NCBI GenBank assembly: GCA_032622095.1
Contig: CP136064.1
Coordinates: 136,231,954-136,295,953, forward strand
Direction of reading: 5' to 3'
Length of the DNA: 64,000 bases
Origin: Siphonodentalium dalli
Lineage: Eukaryota; Mollusca; Scaphopoda; Gadilida; Siphonodentaliidae
The notes below the pieces were generated by a model. It was not told the origin of the DNA. It ran no database searches and worked only from the letters and a program-made list of their open reading frames with translations. Both the position numbers and the translations under genes were made by a program. Within the stretch, counting starts at the first letter, position 1, and each line of letters opens with the position of its first letter. Positions 10,569 through 21,739 of the stretch are shown here, piece after piece.

Positions 10569-10611
10569 GAAAATGTGGGCTCAATGTAGTCCGTGCTAAA
10601 GGATTTAAGTG

Positions 10612-10770
10612 CAAAATCCTAGATGGCCGCAGGTGGCTATGTTTTTTTTTAATTGGGCATGACCAAAATCACTCGTTCCCATCTACATGTCAATGTACAG
10701 AGCAAATGTCATGAATATTGGATGACAAATGTGGGCTGTAGCCCGTGCTAAAGGATTTAAGTGAGTTATA
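10612..10770 (+). repeat. Solitary diverged monomer of the ATGGCCGC satellite family
   Basis: Shows the family landmarks in order: 'AGATGGCCGCAGGTGGC', 'ACTCGTTCCCATCTACATG' and 'TAGCCCGTGCTAAAGGATTT'. The same landmarks define the arrays at 34.8-35.9 kb and 53.2-64.0 kb. Confidence 0.8.
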
Positions 10771-11565
10771 TAACAGGAACGAAGTGACCTGTTCCCGTAT
10801 TAATCCAAGTATTTTGTTTGCATTGGGCCTAAATTTCTGCAGTAATATATAAAGAAAAGAAATGAGGTGCCCCATTTGCAGAAATACTTTTACCAACACA
10901 TTTTATAGCTTTAATTTCTCACCATGAAAACACATCCACTGAAAAAGTGTGAAAAATAATTGGCTGTTTTGGAGACAAAAGTCACAAAACACATGTCACA
11001 AATTCGATTTAATACAATGAAGGGATACATACACGTTGTGACGTTTGTATGTCGGGTTTATCAATGGGACATTTAATTTCTACCATTGATTTCTTTAACA
11101 AACAAGCTGCTGCTTGTATAAATGTCAACGATGAACGATTTTGGATTTACAGAAATACTTCCGGGTTTGGAAGGGAGGTAACTCACTATTAAATAAACGG
11201 GTATATAAAAACATGCACCGGAACATTTCCCCGGATTGTTTTCATTCGACAAATTGGAAATGATGGGAGGCTGTCACTGGGGGAGGGGTTGTACAAATAT
11301 AATTTTGACAATCAATATGCGATTTATTCATTCAATATTCGACCCAAATATGTGGGTAAGCGGAATATATAAAATATTTTTTTTTTTTTTTTTTTTAGGT
11401 CGGGGGGTTTTTCCACTCGGTCGGCGGATCCGTAAACCACAAAATCAAAAAACCGTGGCCTAAAAGTTAACAGCTTCCTTTGATAAAGCAGCCGATGTTT
11501 GGCAGTCATATTCAAAGAGTTTGGTGTGCCTTTGATGTCGTGTTACAGGCTTGCCATTGTTTATA
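10771..11565. other. No gene recognised; poly(T) tract
   Basis: Non-coding sequence with a 20-base T run at 11377-11396 followed by a G-rich stretch. The short open frames show no domain, and no inverted ends could be defined. Confidence 0.3.
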
Positions 11566-12185
11566 TCTATTATATATTTTGGAAGATCTGTCTGTGTGTG
11601 TGTCTGTTCGCGATGAACTCGAAAACGGCCAAGCCGATATCGATGAAACTTGGTATGTGGGGGGGATTTTCGGCCGGGGGTAACATAGGCCTATTAATTT
11701 GCCCGTGCGACGTGACCTCGACATCGGGTCATTTCAAGGTCAAACGCCCGAATATCACGGGATTTCGATGAAAATTAGCGTCTAGGGATACTTTCGTATG
11801 GGGAGTCTCATAAGCATATTCATTTGCCCGTACGACGTGACCTTGACCTTGAAATCGTGTCAATTCAAGGTAAAATCGCAAATTATGATGGGATTTTGAC
11901 GAAATTTGATACATAGGGTTTCTTTTGTCCACTGAGTTTTTTGGATGAGTCAAATCGTGACCCCGACCTCACCTTGACCTTCAAAATGATCAATTCAAGG
12001 TCAAATCGGGTCAAACCGGATGAATTTCGATGGGTACTTTTGTCCGGGCAGTGTTTTGGACGGGTCAAAACGTGATCCGACCTGACCTTGACCTTCAAAA
12101 TGGACAATTCAAGGTCAAATCAGGCAATTCACCGAAAAGCAGAGGGGAAACAGCCCGGACAAAGTCGATCGGGTCCACCTGCTAG
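11566..12185 (+). mobile_element. Non-autonomous Helitron-like element (TC...CTAG)
   Basis: Starts TCTATTATATATTTTGG after an A (11565) and ends CTGCTAG before a T (12186), the A/T insertion context of Helitrons. A short GC hairpin (CCCGGAC-AAA-GTC...GGG) precedes the CTAG end. The interior has no Rep or helicase. It is made of repeats carrying TGACCTTGACCTT and TTCAAGGTCAAA in inverted pairs. The same termini recur twice at 49625-50933. Confidence 0.82.
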
Positions 12186-12492
12186 TATTATATATAACTG
12201 TAAACGTATCTTCCTATGGATCTGTAATTAACGATCATCATATCCAAAATGGACGATGTGCATGGGACTGCATCAATGTTTTTTTTTTCTTCAAATTTCA
12301 TACTGTAAAACGTTCACCATTATTGATAATAATTGACAAAGTCACAAAGTTCCCGGGACTTGAATGTTCAGTGTTACTAGACACTAGACAGTTATTCAAT
12401 AACAAGTTAGTGTCATCACTTATTAGTGCTACATACATTACATTCTCCAACTTGGTAACGTATATACCCCCCACCCCACTGCACGATGCGTA

Positions 12493-13661
12493 GTCCAAGT
12501 CTTCTTGTACTAAAACCAGCTATTGGTATGGCGATTTGCTGGTGTTTAGTCCAAGCCTGCCTACAGAGGCTTCTTATAACACGACTTAAGCGTTAGTGAC
12601 CTGCTCAAATAAAACCATAATTATATGAAATAAAATATCACAATTGCGACAATAAACGGATATTTTCCGCAGAAGACATGCTATTTTATCTGAAACCCAC
12701 ATCAGTTGTGAATTTAAAACGGTAATTTAATGCGAAAAGAGACATTTACCTCAATGTTTACAATTTTTTAAAAGTATGCGAACTCGGTTGACCTCGCGAA
12801 CTGTGTTCGGCATTTTCCGTTGAAAATATTCCGTAGATTTTGGACAACAACGCAAATTACGATGAATTCTCCATTGTAATCGTAATTATGTGTGTCAATA
12901 AATAAAATAATAAATAGATTAATTAAACATTGGAGATATAAATGTAATACACTAAATAAATGAACCTTAAGTTTGAAAAGTCCCACTAAAACGGAAGAAC
13001 TATATTTCGAAACTGTGTGATTCGGTTCTCCGATTATTTTATCAACACAGATGTCAAAATGCACATCACACGCATGGCTAGTCAGACACAAGAGTTCTAA
13101 TTTGCTCCAATTTTGACAAGTTGCTTGCGAAAATTGTCAACAAAACTACCGTTCTGATCCTCCATTATGTCATTAAGTTTTTAGTGCGGGAATTGTTCTG
13201 AAAGCACATAGAAAACTGGACTTTCGGGCGATCGGTTTTCGCCATTTTTGTTCGGAAAACCCGCGCTATATATAGAAACGGAAAGTAGAATTCCCAGAAC
13301 AAACAGCGGATTATGCCGAACTTATTCGGACCACTTCGGCTTTCAGTTAAAACGTAAACAAACAGAGAAACAAATCGATGTTTGTGGCAATCAACCTGAA
13401 TCAACCGGAATATTCTATGTGTAATTTAACATTAAAGTTAGATTATTATACACCATTATGACCATAAGATGTAAGCCTTTCCGATGTATATAGCATCATG
13501 TATTGATTTGCTAGGTAAATCGAGTAAAATACACCACAAATTCCCGCCACAGATCGTGGGCGTAACTCGTGTGATAGGATTGGTATACAAGCGTGCTTGG
13601 ACTAAACACCAGCATCGCCATCCCAATATCTTAGCTGGTTTTAGTACAAGAAGACTTGGAC
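12493..13661. mobile_element. 1.17-kb inverted-repeat element with TA target duplication
   Basis: The left end GTCCAAGTCTTCTTGTACTA (from 12493) is matched in inverted orientation at the right end (to 13661). Similarity continues with small gaps for about 68 bp ('CTGGTGTTTAGTCCAAGC' closes each arm). TA directly flanks both sides (12491-12492 and 13662-13663). The interior has no recognisable transposase, so it is non-autonomous. A TA target fits Tc1/mariner-type transposition, but the ends do not settle the family. Confidence 0.85.
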
Positions 13662-13663
13662 TA

Positions 13664-14103
13664 GTCTAGTAGTAGCGGCGATGCGGGCGAGCCCCTAAAA
13701 AGAAACAGTTGTCACTAGCCACCTTTACGATGAAGAAAGAATTGGGCCCCGATGAAGAAAAAAAATACGACAGAGTACGATTTATCTCGTCATATTTCCA
13801 TGTGCCGTTCTCAACATTTTTTATTGTGACGCAGGTCCACACGGCAAGCTGCCAAACACGCACAGGTGATGGTATGGGGAGACACTCGCGCTGCAGCGGG
13901 ATCGCCGACATAAATCTAGTTCTTGTCGATTTACCACGGGGAGTAAGATTCGATTCGAGATTCGATTCGATGTGAAATCCGTGTGTCTGATTCGATTCGA
14001 TTCGAACAAAATCGCTGATTCGCCGGACCCTAAGGCATGTGTACCGGACCGGAATGGCCTGGACCGGACTGCCTTGGCACCCAAGGTGGTCCGGGCCGCA
14101 TCA
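13664..14103. other. No gene recognised
   Basis: CpG-containing sequence with open frames on both strands (81-100 codons) that overlap each other and show no domain. GATTCGATTCGA repeats occur near 13948-14002. It could hold an exon I cannot recognise. Confidence 0.3.
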
Positions 14104-14260
14104 CTAATTAACATCCATGACAAATTTCATGATGATCAGGCAAGCAGTACGACCTGTAGCCCGCGCCAATGGATTGAATTTTGAAATCCAAGATGGCCGT
14201 TGGTGGCCATGTTTTTTGCCGAATGACCCCAAAATGACTCGTTCCCATCTACTCTCAGGT
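14104..14260 (+). repeat. Solitary monomer of the ATGGCCGC satellite family
   Basis: Landmarks 'AACATCCATGACAAATTTCA', 'CAGTACGACCTGTAGCCCG', 'CCAAGATGGCCGTTGGTGGC' and 'ATGACTCGTTCCCATCTAC' match the tandem arrays further right in the window. Confidence 0.85.
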
Positions 14261-14264
14261 GCCA

Positions 14265-14288
14265 AATAAACGTGCCGGCACGTTTATT
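14265..14288. repeat. 24-bp perfect palindrome
   Basis: AATAAACGTGCC followed directly by its reverse complement GGCACGTTTATT, no spacer. It abuts the satellite monomer ending near 14260. It may be the end-to-end junction of an inverted insertion; no protein site is claimed. Confidence 0.85.
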
Positions 14289-15139
14289 AATTTGGAGCAA
14301 AAATACACACCATCACGCTTATTGTGACCCATCACATTTATTATTTTTTGGGGGGTAAATCCATCCCATAATGTGACATTTATTCTTTTTTGGGTGATAA
14401 ACAAACGAATATAACAATGGAACGAATCACGAGTGTGCTAATGTCAATACTAGAAGTCACAAACCACTAAATAAAACTGTTTTTGGTCGGCTGAGATGCG
14501 ACATCGCTTCGATATAAAACCTATTTTGAGAGTCACGGTTCGCCCAATCTTTTACTTCGTCTACTTTCGGTTTGTGATAAAGCGCAAAACGTCAACTGGG
14601 CTGAGTTCACGGGACCCGAAACGATAGAAAAGCTGGCTCAATATTCGACCGCGTGCTATTCAGTTTGCTGTTATTTATGCGGATATCTTTTACAATTAGG
14701 CCTAAAGTACATAATTTATAACTTAAAAGGTTGTAATTTAGGTTATTTATGTTATGTTTCTTTGATTCGTTATTCCGATCCCAAATTATCAGCGACATGG
14801 GAATTTACTAGTATTCTTAGCCATATACTAGTAGAAGGTATACAATCGGAATATTGAAATAGTCAGAATTATGAACCCTCATGGAAAAGCGGAATAATGA
14901 ACCCTCAGAATAATTAACCATCGAAATAATACATATATACCCAAACTTTCCAAAGACCCCCAAACCTACAAGAAGAGGGGGGTGGGGTCTGTGGGTTTTC
15001 CCCCTCGAGATTAGATTGTTTTATCATCCACTTCATTGAGATAGCTAATCTAGGGCTCTCGGAGTCAGTATTTAGAATTTTACTGAGAGGTCACTTTAAT
15101 CAAGTTTCTCTAGTCTAACTTTGGAAATTGTTATATATG
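14289..15139. other. No gene recognised
   Basis: Repetitive phrases ('CACATTTATTATTTTTTGGGG') and AT-rich sequence. No open frame with a domain, no splice structure I can support. Confidence 0.3.
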
Positions 15140-15697
15140 CAGGGGGGGGGGTGAAGAAAAAAAATTCCGGCATGTATGCCGGGGTGGGTGCACTGGGTGG
15201 GTGGTCAAAGCCACCAACAAGCAATTTTTTCCGCAACTAAAAAAAAAATTCCTGCTTGTTTTTTAGTGTTTTGGCAATGAGTTGGGCTTCAAAACCACTT
15301 TGAATGAGAGATATAATGTAATTCTAACTGTAAACTGACTGCAGGCAGTTATCGTGTTGTATTTTGTTGCAAATTTTGAAATCCAAGATGGCCGCTGGCA
15401 GCCATGTTTTTTTGGCCGAATGACCTCAAAATGACTCTTTCCTATTTACATGTCCATGTTAACATCCATGATAAATAGTATGCACAGAAATTCATATACA
15501 GCTGTTTACAGTGAATTTCCCCCCGCAAATCGCTGTTTTAGTGTTAAAAGGGGGGGGTGGGTGTCAAAAAATGGTCGGAAAAAAACTGCCGAAAACGGAA
15601 AAAAATTTGGCGGTGTGGGTGGGTGGGTACAAAAAATGATCGAAAGGGAAAAAATGCCATACGTGCCTGAAATTTGTTTCCGACCCCCCCCCCCCTG
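15140..15697. mobile_element. hAT-like MITE with CAGGGGGGG ends, carrying a satellite fragment
   Basis: The left end begins CAGGGGGGGGGGTG at 15140. The right end reads GACCCCCCCCCCCCCTG to 15697. The inner ends also pair loosely (GGCATGTATGCC against GGCA(T)ACGTGCC). ATATATG flanks both sides, suggesting an approximately 8-bp duplication in AT-rich sequence. Inside, 15376-15470 is a fragment of the ATGGCCGC satellite monomer, so this element has captured satellite DNA or was interrupted by it. Confidence 0.65.
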
Positions 15698-15911
15698 ATA
15701 TATGTATGAATTGGAAATGCTTATAAGTTATTGTCAGATATCTTTTGGTTCAATGGATTATGCTTATCCTTCTTGAAATGAGACCGTTATCAATCTAATT
15801 CATACTAGTACATGTATAATAGGCTATTTTCTAAATTTCAAGTGAGAGACACATAAATAATATACCAGTACCGGCTGTTAATGTTAATTATTCATTTGGT
15901 ATTATCAATAA

Positions 15912-17018
15912 TTATGAGATCCCACATGATAACCAGGTTGATTTGATAATTTTTGCACTGTTCCTGTACTGTGTTGTGTTATTTCACTTGATTTTGATTG
16001 AAATACTGAAGTCTGAAGGCTGAATGATAACAAACCTGAACTCATACTATTTGAAGTTTTCACAGATGAAAGCTAGATAAAGCCAAACATACTTTACAGT
16101 ATGATTCCAACTGTTAAACTTAAATCTTTTTGTAAACTTAAATGTCTTATGTCAAAATATATATCTTGTTATGATATGAATTGGAACCTGAATTAAAAAT
16201 TTTTTTTTTATTTAATACTGGTAAATATTCGTTTTTGGGGGCCTGGAGTTTGGGTGCCCAAACCGGTAAACGGTATAAAAATGGCCTGGATATGTCCCTG
16301 ACCGGTACTGTTATTGTTGTCGGTAAACTGATACTCCCCATTCTAATATGTGCATGGTCCTGAATTTAATCTTGTGCCTTTCAATTGTATAAAGTTACAA
16401 ATTTACAATTAGTGTTTAAAGTTAGTTCACAATGACTAATTGTATGAAGAGCATGAGGATCAGCTGATCATTTTCTTAATTGTAGTCATCTACTTCATGT
16501 TGTAAGCCTGCAAGTCACTTTTTAACACATTACTAGTACATATTAGAACTAATGCGGCCCTTTTTATTCAATGCGGCGGGCCTGAGAACCAAAACCGTTT
16601 TTTTTTTTGCCTTAGTACTATGGTATAAATCTCTGTTAATTTTTTATTTCGTGTTATGAGATCCCACCTGATAACCAGGTTTATTTGATCAAATTGTCAC
16701 TGTATTGTTTTTGATTGAAATACTGAAGTCTGAAGGCTGAATGATAACAAACCTGAACTCAAACCATATGAAGTTTTAACGGATGAAAGCTAGATAAAGT
16801 CAAACATACTTTTACAGTTGATTCAAACTGTTAAAACATTTTTGTCAACTTAAATGCCTTATGTCATTATATATCTTGTTATGATATGAATTGGGACTAA
16901 ATTGAAAACAAAATAATTTTTTTTTTTTTTTTTTTTTGGGTTAATTTTTGGAGTTTGGGTGCCCAAACCGGTGGCGGTAAACAGTATAAAAAACGGCCTG
17001 GATATGCCCCTGATACTG
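15912..17018 (+). repeat. Direct duplication of a ~380-bp segment
   Basis: 15912-16310 and 16654-17018 are two diverged copies in the same orientation. Both contain 'GAAATACTGAAGTCTGAAGG', 'CTGAATGATAACAAACCTGA', a poly(T) tract and 'GAGTTTGGGTGCCCAAACCG', with a 744-bp offset between their starts. No coding frame is conserved between them, so they are non-coding repeats of unknown class. Confidence 0.85.
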
Positions 17019-17087
17019 CTAAATACAATACACATATATCTGAACAATTATGAAAGTCTGTGTAATATTAGAAAAAACTATCATTAA

Positions 17088-18551
17088 GTGTACTTTCACA
17101 GACGACACGATACGATCGTAAAGATTTCCATCGTAGGAAGTAACCGCAAGATGGAGAGCGCATGCTCACGTCAAAAACGTAGGTCAAAAATAATATCAGA
17201 CATTGTTTGATTTTAGATGCGATATCGTGGGGTATCCTGTAGAGATGGGCGGTATTGAAATTTCAAGCTCGGTATCGGTAAATTTTCATCGATTTACCGC
17301 GGTATCGGTACGGTAATCGGTATTGCTATTAAATTACAAAACCAGAGCAGAGATTCCCGGTAAATTGCGGTAATTCAAGTTTTTAACTGAACAATATGCA
17401 TGTATATATCATATGCCCACGGATTTACTACATTCGTGACAACAGCTAAATGAGGCAACACAATGACCTACACAATTATTCAATTAGGTGATATTCACAC
17501 TTCTGTTTGATGATTTACAAGCACGCCGTCGCATCCCTTTTGAAAAGAATAAGAGATTGCATCATTGCATGGCTACTAGTACAATATCTATACGTGTCAA
17601 TTTCGTCACATTTTCGCGAGTGAATAGAATTGTGAGTAGTAATCAGTGATCACAATTCACAACTCCCTATAAATAGCCGCAACGCGAAATAAATCTTAGA
17701 ATTTAATCAACTGATGGATCTGTTCTATTTTTAGAAAGTGAAAGTAGATTATGATTCACTGTACAAATGAAATCGGACCTTATTTATGTTAATGCCGCTT
17801 GCATTGTCGGTGTCTTTGAAGTCGCCAAAGCCACGTGCTATACGGACTGCCACCGCCTGGGCATTACACAGTGACAGTCAGTGTGGCATTGACGACGTTA
17901 CAATGTAGCAATACGTTACATCACAGCTTCTTTGATACACTGTGTATCTATTCTAACAACTGCATTGATTGTTGGGCCCGTAACTAGGTCAACCATATGT
18001 GAGTGTGTATTCCTTTTGCTCGCTCAAGGCCTGTCAAACTGATAACAGGTCACCGACACGGTCAGCTGAATTCTTATCAAGTGGCTGCTTTTTACCAGTC
18101 GGGTTCTTTGTGATGGTCTGATGGATTTGTATAATTCTGAGATTAATTTTAATTAAAGTACCAAATCAAAACTGTTTACTGAGAAACTTTACTCAATATG
18201 AAGACACACAAGTTGGCAACACATGAATAAATTCAATACCGAAAAATCGGTATTTTTAGTTTTGATTCGGTACGGTAAATCGGTATTTCGCTGATACCGA
18301 TACCGCACGGTAAATACCGAGTACCGCCCATCTCTAGTATCCTGGGTTACTTCCACTTGTGACGTAATCGCAGTCGTGTGTACGTAAAAATTGTAGCTGG
18401 AAATAGTCATGGGTAGTCAATCACATGCTTTAGAACAACCTACGATATCATAATGCACGTGACATTGCAATCGTCTGAACAAACTATCCACGATCTCGGC
18501 GGGCCCCGATTCCTCCATTTACGATTGTATCGTGGTCGTCCGACAGTACAC
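17088..18551. mobile_element. PIF/Harbinger-like MITE (copy A), interrupted by a hAT element
   Basis: Ends GTGTACTTTCACAGACGAC (left) and, inverted, GTGTACTGTCGGACGACC (right) are flanked by TAA on both sides (17085-17087 and 18552-18554). This 3-bp duplication is characteristic of PIF/Harbinger transposons. Without the hAT and its duplication the element is about 359 bp and non-coding. A second copy in the opposite orientation lies at 43364-44811. Confidence 0.85.
17240..18336. mobile_element. 1097-bp non-autonomous hAT element with 8-bp TSD
   Basis: Inverted ends TAGAGATGGGCGGTA (17240-17254 and, inverted, 18322-18336). Exact 8-bp direct duplication GTATCCTG at 17232-17239 and 18337-18344. 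Subterminal regions are packed with CGGTAT/ATACCG repeats. No transposase frame. The uninterrupted equivalent of the insertion site can be read in the second MITE copy near 43573-43590. Confidence 0.93.
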
Positions 18552-18554
18552 TAA

Positions 18555-19728
18555 AAATCAACCTGAGAGTTTTGCGAATTTGAATAGCTATTTACTCGTG
18601 GGATAAAATTTTGCGGATCGCGATACTTATCGTATTGTTAGCCCCGTATCGCGATACATAACGTATCGTGACCAAGCGTATCATTACAGGCCTAAACATA
18701 ACATATTCACAACAGTTGTCTTCACGGAGGGGGTCCCAGAAAACAGACAAACATCACAAGTGCTAAATCAGTAAATGTTATCAACAAGATTCAACGGATC
18801 GAAACTTGGTGCAATGCGCTCGATTTCCGGGAGCAACAAACTGAAAGTAGGTAATTTATAAGAATTCTGCCCGCGATGTCGCAGATAACCAGTCCCAAAT
18901 TACGATGTCCATTTGAAGACGTACCAGAGTACAGTCTACTTGTGATAGTTACGTTATACACAAGTTCTTCCCCTATCACATTCACATATTGTGATAATCG
19001 CCTTTTGCACCAATCAAAAAGTAGGAATCCGGACTCCGAAGCTGTTCCTAATTGCGCAACACGATACATAAAAAACGTTGAACGTGCGCCGGAATGAGAA
19101 TCCAATACCTTTATATATTTAAGTCAGATACTAAAAGATAACTGTCGGGAATTTTTGCGATTTTCATTAAAAAGTTGTCGCCAGGTTTGTAAACCAGTCG
19201 CCTTAACGGAAACATACATAACAATCTTTTTTTTGGCCTAATGAGTAGTAATGTGTTTTGAAATTGGAGTGTGATATTTTTATGTGTCTGTTTTTTTCGA
19301 AAATCGATGATGCCTTATCCCTAAGAACATGATCCCTAGAAGGAGTCAGGAAATACAATGTACATGTACTTACGATGAAGGTACATTCTTAATGATTCAA
19401 TGATAATGATACTCTGTAATGTATGATGTGTATCTTTAAAAATAAAATGTATGTCAATTAATTATGAAGTCAGGATTTTGTCTCAAATTTTAACATGGAA
19501 ACCCTTGGCTATGGGAGAAAAATGAAAATTTTATCGCTTTACCTCCGTCTTAAAGAATGATTTTAAACAATGTTTCTGTATGCCTGTATAGGGCCGTCTT
19601 CGTATACGATAGACATCGCGCGGGACCGCTTCTCATGTTACCTGTATTCGCGCCATTCATTCAACTTTCATTTTCAAGATCAAATTCCCAAGTTAAAATT
19701 AATAATAATTATATATTATATAGCCTAC
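18555..19728. other. No gene recognised; possible intron of the minus-strand gene
   Basis: No element ends found. A minus-strand open frame at 18791-19105 (104 codons) has no recognisable domain and is mirrored by a plus-strand frame, so I do not call it. If 19729-19804 is a first exon, this stretch would be its intron. Confidence 0.3.
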
Positions 19729-19804
19729 CTTTAAACTTTTGAATCACTTCGTCCCCCATGTCAAGATCTTCTAACCACTGGACAACATCACGCAAAGTTT
19801 CCAT
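19729..19804 (-). CDS. Candidate first coding exon of a SAM-domain protein
   Basis: On the minus strand an ATG at 19804 opens a 76-bp segment (25 codons plus one base). It reads METLRDVVQWLEDLDM and then GDEVIQKFK, and stops at a good splice donor, AAAG|GTAGGC (donor GT at 19728-19727). The pattern V-x-x-W-L-x-x-L followed by a helix ending in KF is the start of a SAM domain, a small helical domain used for protein-protein association. I could not find the second exon to the left, where transposon-rich sequence begins; it may lie beyond a long intron or outside the window. Upstream sequence carries NRF1- and YY1-type motifs, as expected for a CpG promoter. Which SAM protein this is cannot be told from 25 residues. 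Confidence 0.45.
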
Positions 19805-19861
19805 TATCAGACAAATTAGTTGAAAGTTGAAACGTTACAGAATAACTTCCAAGCCCGCGCT

Positions 19862-19915
19862 TTGAAAAAATGGCGGCACTGCATAAAATACCATTCATTG
19901 CGCACGCGCAGACAC
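19862..19915 (-). promoter_or_regulatory. Candidate promoter: YY1-like and NRF1-like motifs
   Basis: AAAATGGCGGCA (about 19868-19879) is a YY1-type core. GCGCACGCGCAGA (about 19899-19911) is close to the NRF1 palindrome TGCGCATGCGCA. Both lie within about 110 bp upstream of the putative start codon at 19804. This combination is common in animal housekeeping promoters. The motifs are visible; the function is inference. Confidence 0.4.
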
Positions 19916-20367
19916 ATATAACTCTTGCATACTTAGTCAAAACCAGCAGTTGGGCAAAAATAGAATTCTTCCGCCGCTAAGATCCCCCGATGATTCCCGA
20001 ACATCACTCGGTGCTAAGATCCCCCGAAGATTCCCGAACATCACTACCGAACCTGCGACGGAGATTCTTGGTACAAACACACTGTGCATGTAACACGTTA
20101 TATCTACCATTCGTGTGACAGAATCCACCATACCAATTTCATTTTAAGAGTGTTTTTAAAGCCAAAATCGTTGGATTTGTGTCCGACGATTAGTTTTCTT
20201 GAGTAAATTGTCCCAACCTGCAAGTTTATTTGTGTCACACGATTAACTCGATTTGCTAAATTCTCCTAACCTGCAATGGCACGCGCATAATTATGTCTTA
20301 ACGAAATTTAAATTCAATGGACAAAATCTCCCACACCTGTGTTTTTTATATAACTAAATACTCAACA

Positions 20368-20392
20368 TATATATATATATATATATATATTA
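20368..20392. repeat. (AT)n microsatellite
   Basis: About 12 uninterrupted AT units between CTCAAC and TAGGTAC. Confidence 0.9.
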
Positions 20393-20591
20393 GGTACTTT
20401 CTTATATGTTTTACCATATTATCTACTATGGCAGGCAATCAAATAATGATAAAAACTAGGAAATATTTTGTTATAGTGCGCATGAATATACGTTGGAATG
20501 TTGCACGCGATTCTATGTGACGTCACAGTTCATTCATAAATGTTGTTTTGAAGCGCTCACATTGCGAATTTCAATTTCAGTCACTATCACT

Positions 20592-21383
20592 CAGGGGTGG
20601 CGCCAGGATTTCCCCGACGGAGGGGCTATGGTCCCCGACAGGGGGGCTAGACCGGTGACCGAAGGTCATCGGCGGCTGCCGAAGGCAGCCCCGGAGAGAG
20701 CGCGAGAGGGGTGTCCCCTCTCTAACGGGGGGGTTTGGGGGATCTTCCGCACGAAAATTTTGAAAATACATAGCCTGAGATCGATTCTGGAGTGTTCTGG
20801 TGTCAACATACACACTGTTCTAGGGGATCATAATTGTCACTTTTACTTGAGTATTTGGAAAAAAAAATCATCATTTCGAGCATTTCTGAATTTTATGACG
20901 TCATTGTCAAATAATATTTGGTCTTCTTGTTTGACACCCATTACAGGGCTGTTTTTTCGGCGACGCATAGGGAACGGGAAAGGGAAGATTCGGCAGTGTG
21001 AGTCTGTGTGGAATTTGTAATACATGTAACACGACACACACGAGGATGGTGACGGCATCTATGACACCCTAACCCTATAGTTCCATGCACGAATTTAATA
21101 AGTATACGATGTGACTCACGGTAGTCTCACGAGTGACTCGTGTCGAGTCTGTCGGACTAAAAATAGAACTCTAGTAATGTGATTCATTAACTCTGCACGC
21201 CCACGTCGATTTGTTAATCACCAGTGCACGTGTTTCGAGTCGCGGATTTTCCAATGTTTATCGTCTTTGCATAATTTTATCTCCCCGACGAATTTGGCAG
21301 ATATCCCCGACGGGGGGGGGGCTGACCATCCCCGACGGGGGGGGCTGTAGCCCCCCCCTGACCCCCCCTTGGCGCCACCCCTG
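20592..21383. mobile_element. 792-bp non-autonomous hAT element with 8-bp TSD
   Basis: Inverted ends CAGGGGTGGCGCCA (20592-20605; right end to 21383) and an exact 8-bp direct duplication CTATCACT at 20584-20591 and 21384-21391. CCCCGACGG repeats lie inside both ends. Open frames across it (up to 175 codons) have no transposase motifs and I regard them as chance. Confidence 0.93.
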
Positions 21384-21686
21384 CTATCACTACCAGTCTC
21401 TATTACTGCAATTCGTCTCCGTTTTCTCTATGTTGGTTGATCGGATTGAGGATCGATTATAGTTATTAATGTATTGTACTGTGCAATCTCTTTTGATGTG
21501 AAACACATGTCGAGGAAATGTTAAAACAATTTGAAAACTGCAGCGGCAATTTTTGTTGTTGTGTATTTCCGAAACATACCGAATGGCCTCGGGAATCATC
21601 GGGGGATCTTAGCGACGGAAGAATTCTACCCTTGCAGCAGTTGGTATTGACGAATATGTTCAAATCCATATATGCATGTATCCCTA

Positions 21687-21733
21687 GGTATTGATCAATA
21701 CCCAAGGAATCAGATTGGGTATTGATCAATACC
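21687..21733. repeat. 19-bp perfect hairpin built of nested TTGATCAA palindromes
   Basis: 21687-21705 (GGTATTGATCAATACCCAA) is exactly complementary to 21715-21733, with a 9-nt loop. Each arm is itself a palindrome (GGTATTGATCAATACC). It lies just past the 3' end of the polymerase-helicase relic. Confidence 0.9.
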
Positions 21734-21739
21734 AACAAA

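Larger units (their letters stand above)
19961..21628. repeat. Inverted-repeat pair (40 bp) bracketing 1.6 kb
   Basis: 19961-20000 (starts TAGAATTCTTCCGCCGCTAA) is matched, inverted, by 21589-21628 with a single difference. A second direct partial copy (CTAAGATCCCCCGAAGATTC) sits at about 20014. The enclosed sequence contains an AT microsatellite and a complete hAT (20592-21383). The arms may be the ends of a larger element into which the hAT jumped. No flanking duplication was identified. Confidence 0.75.

Noticed and set aside
18791-19105. 104-codon minus frame as second exon of the SAM-type gene
   Set aside because: No SAM continuation (expected after the KFK helix), no clear acceptor in the right phase, and an equally open plus frame.
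20493-21020. 175-codon plus frame
   Set aside because: Crosses the target duplication and end of a hAT element; no transposase motif.
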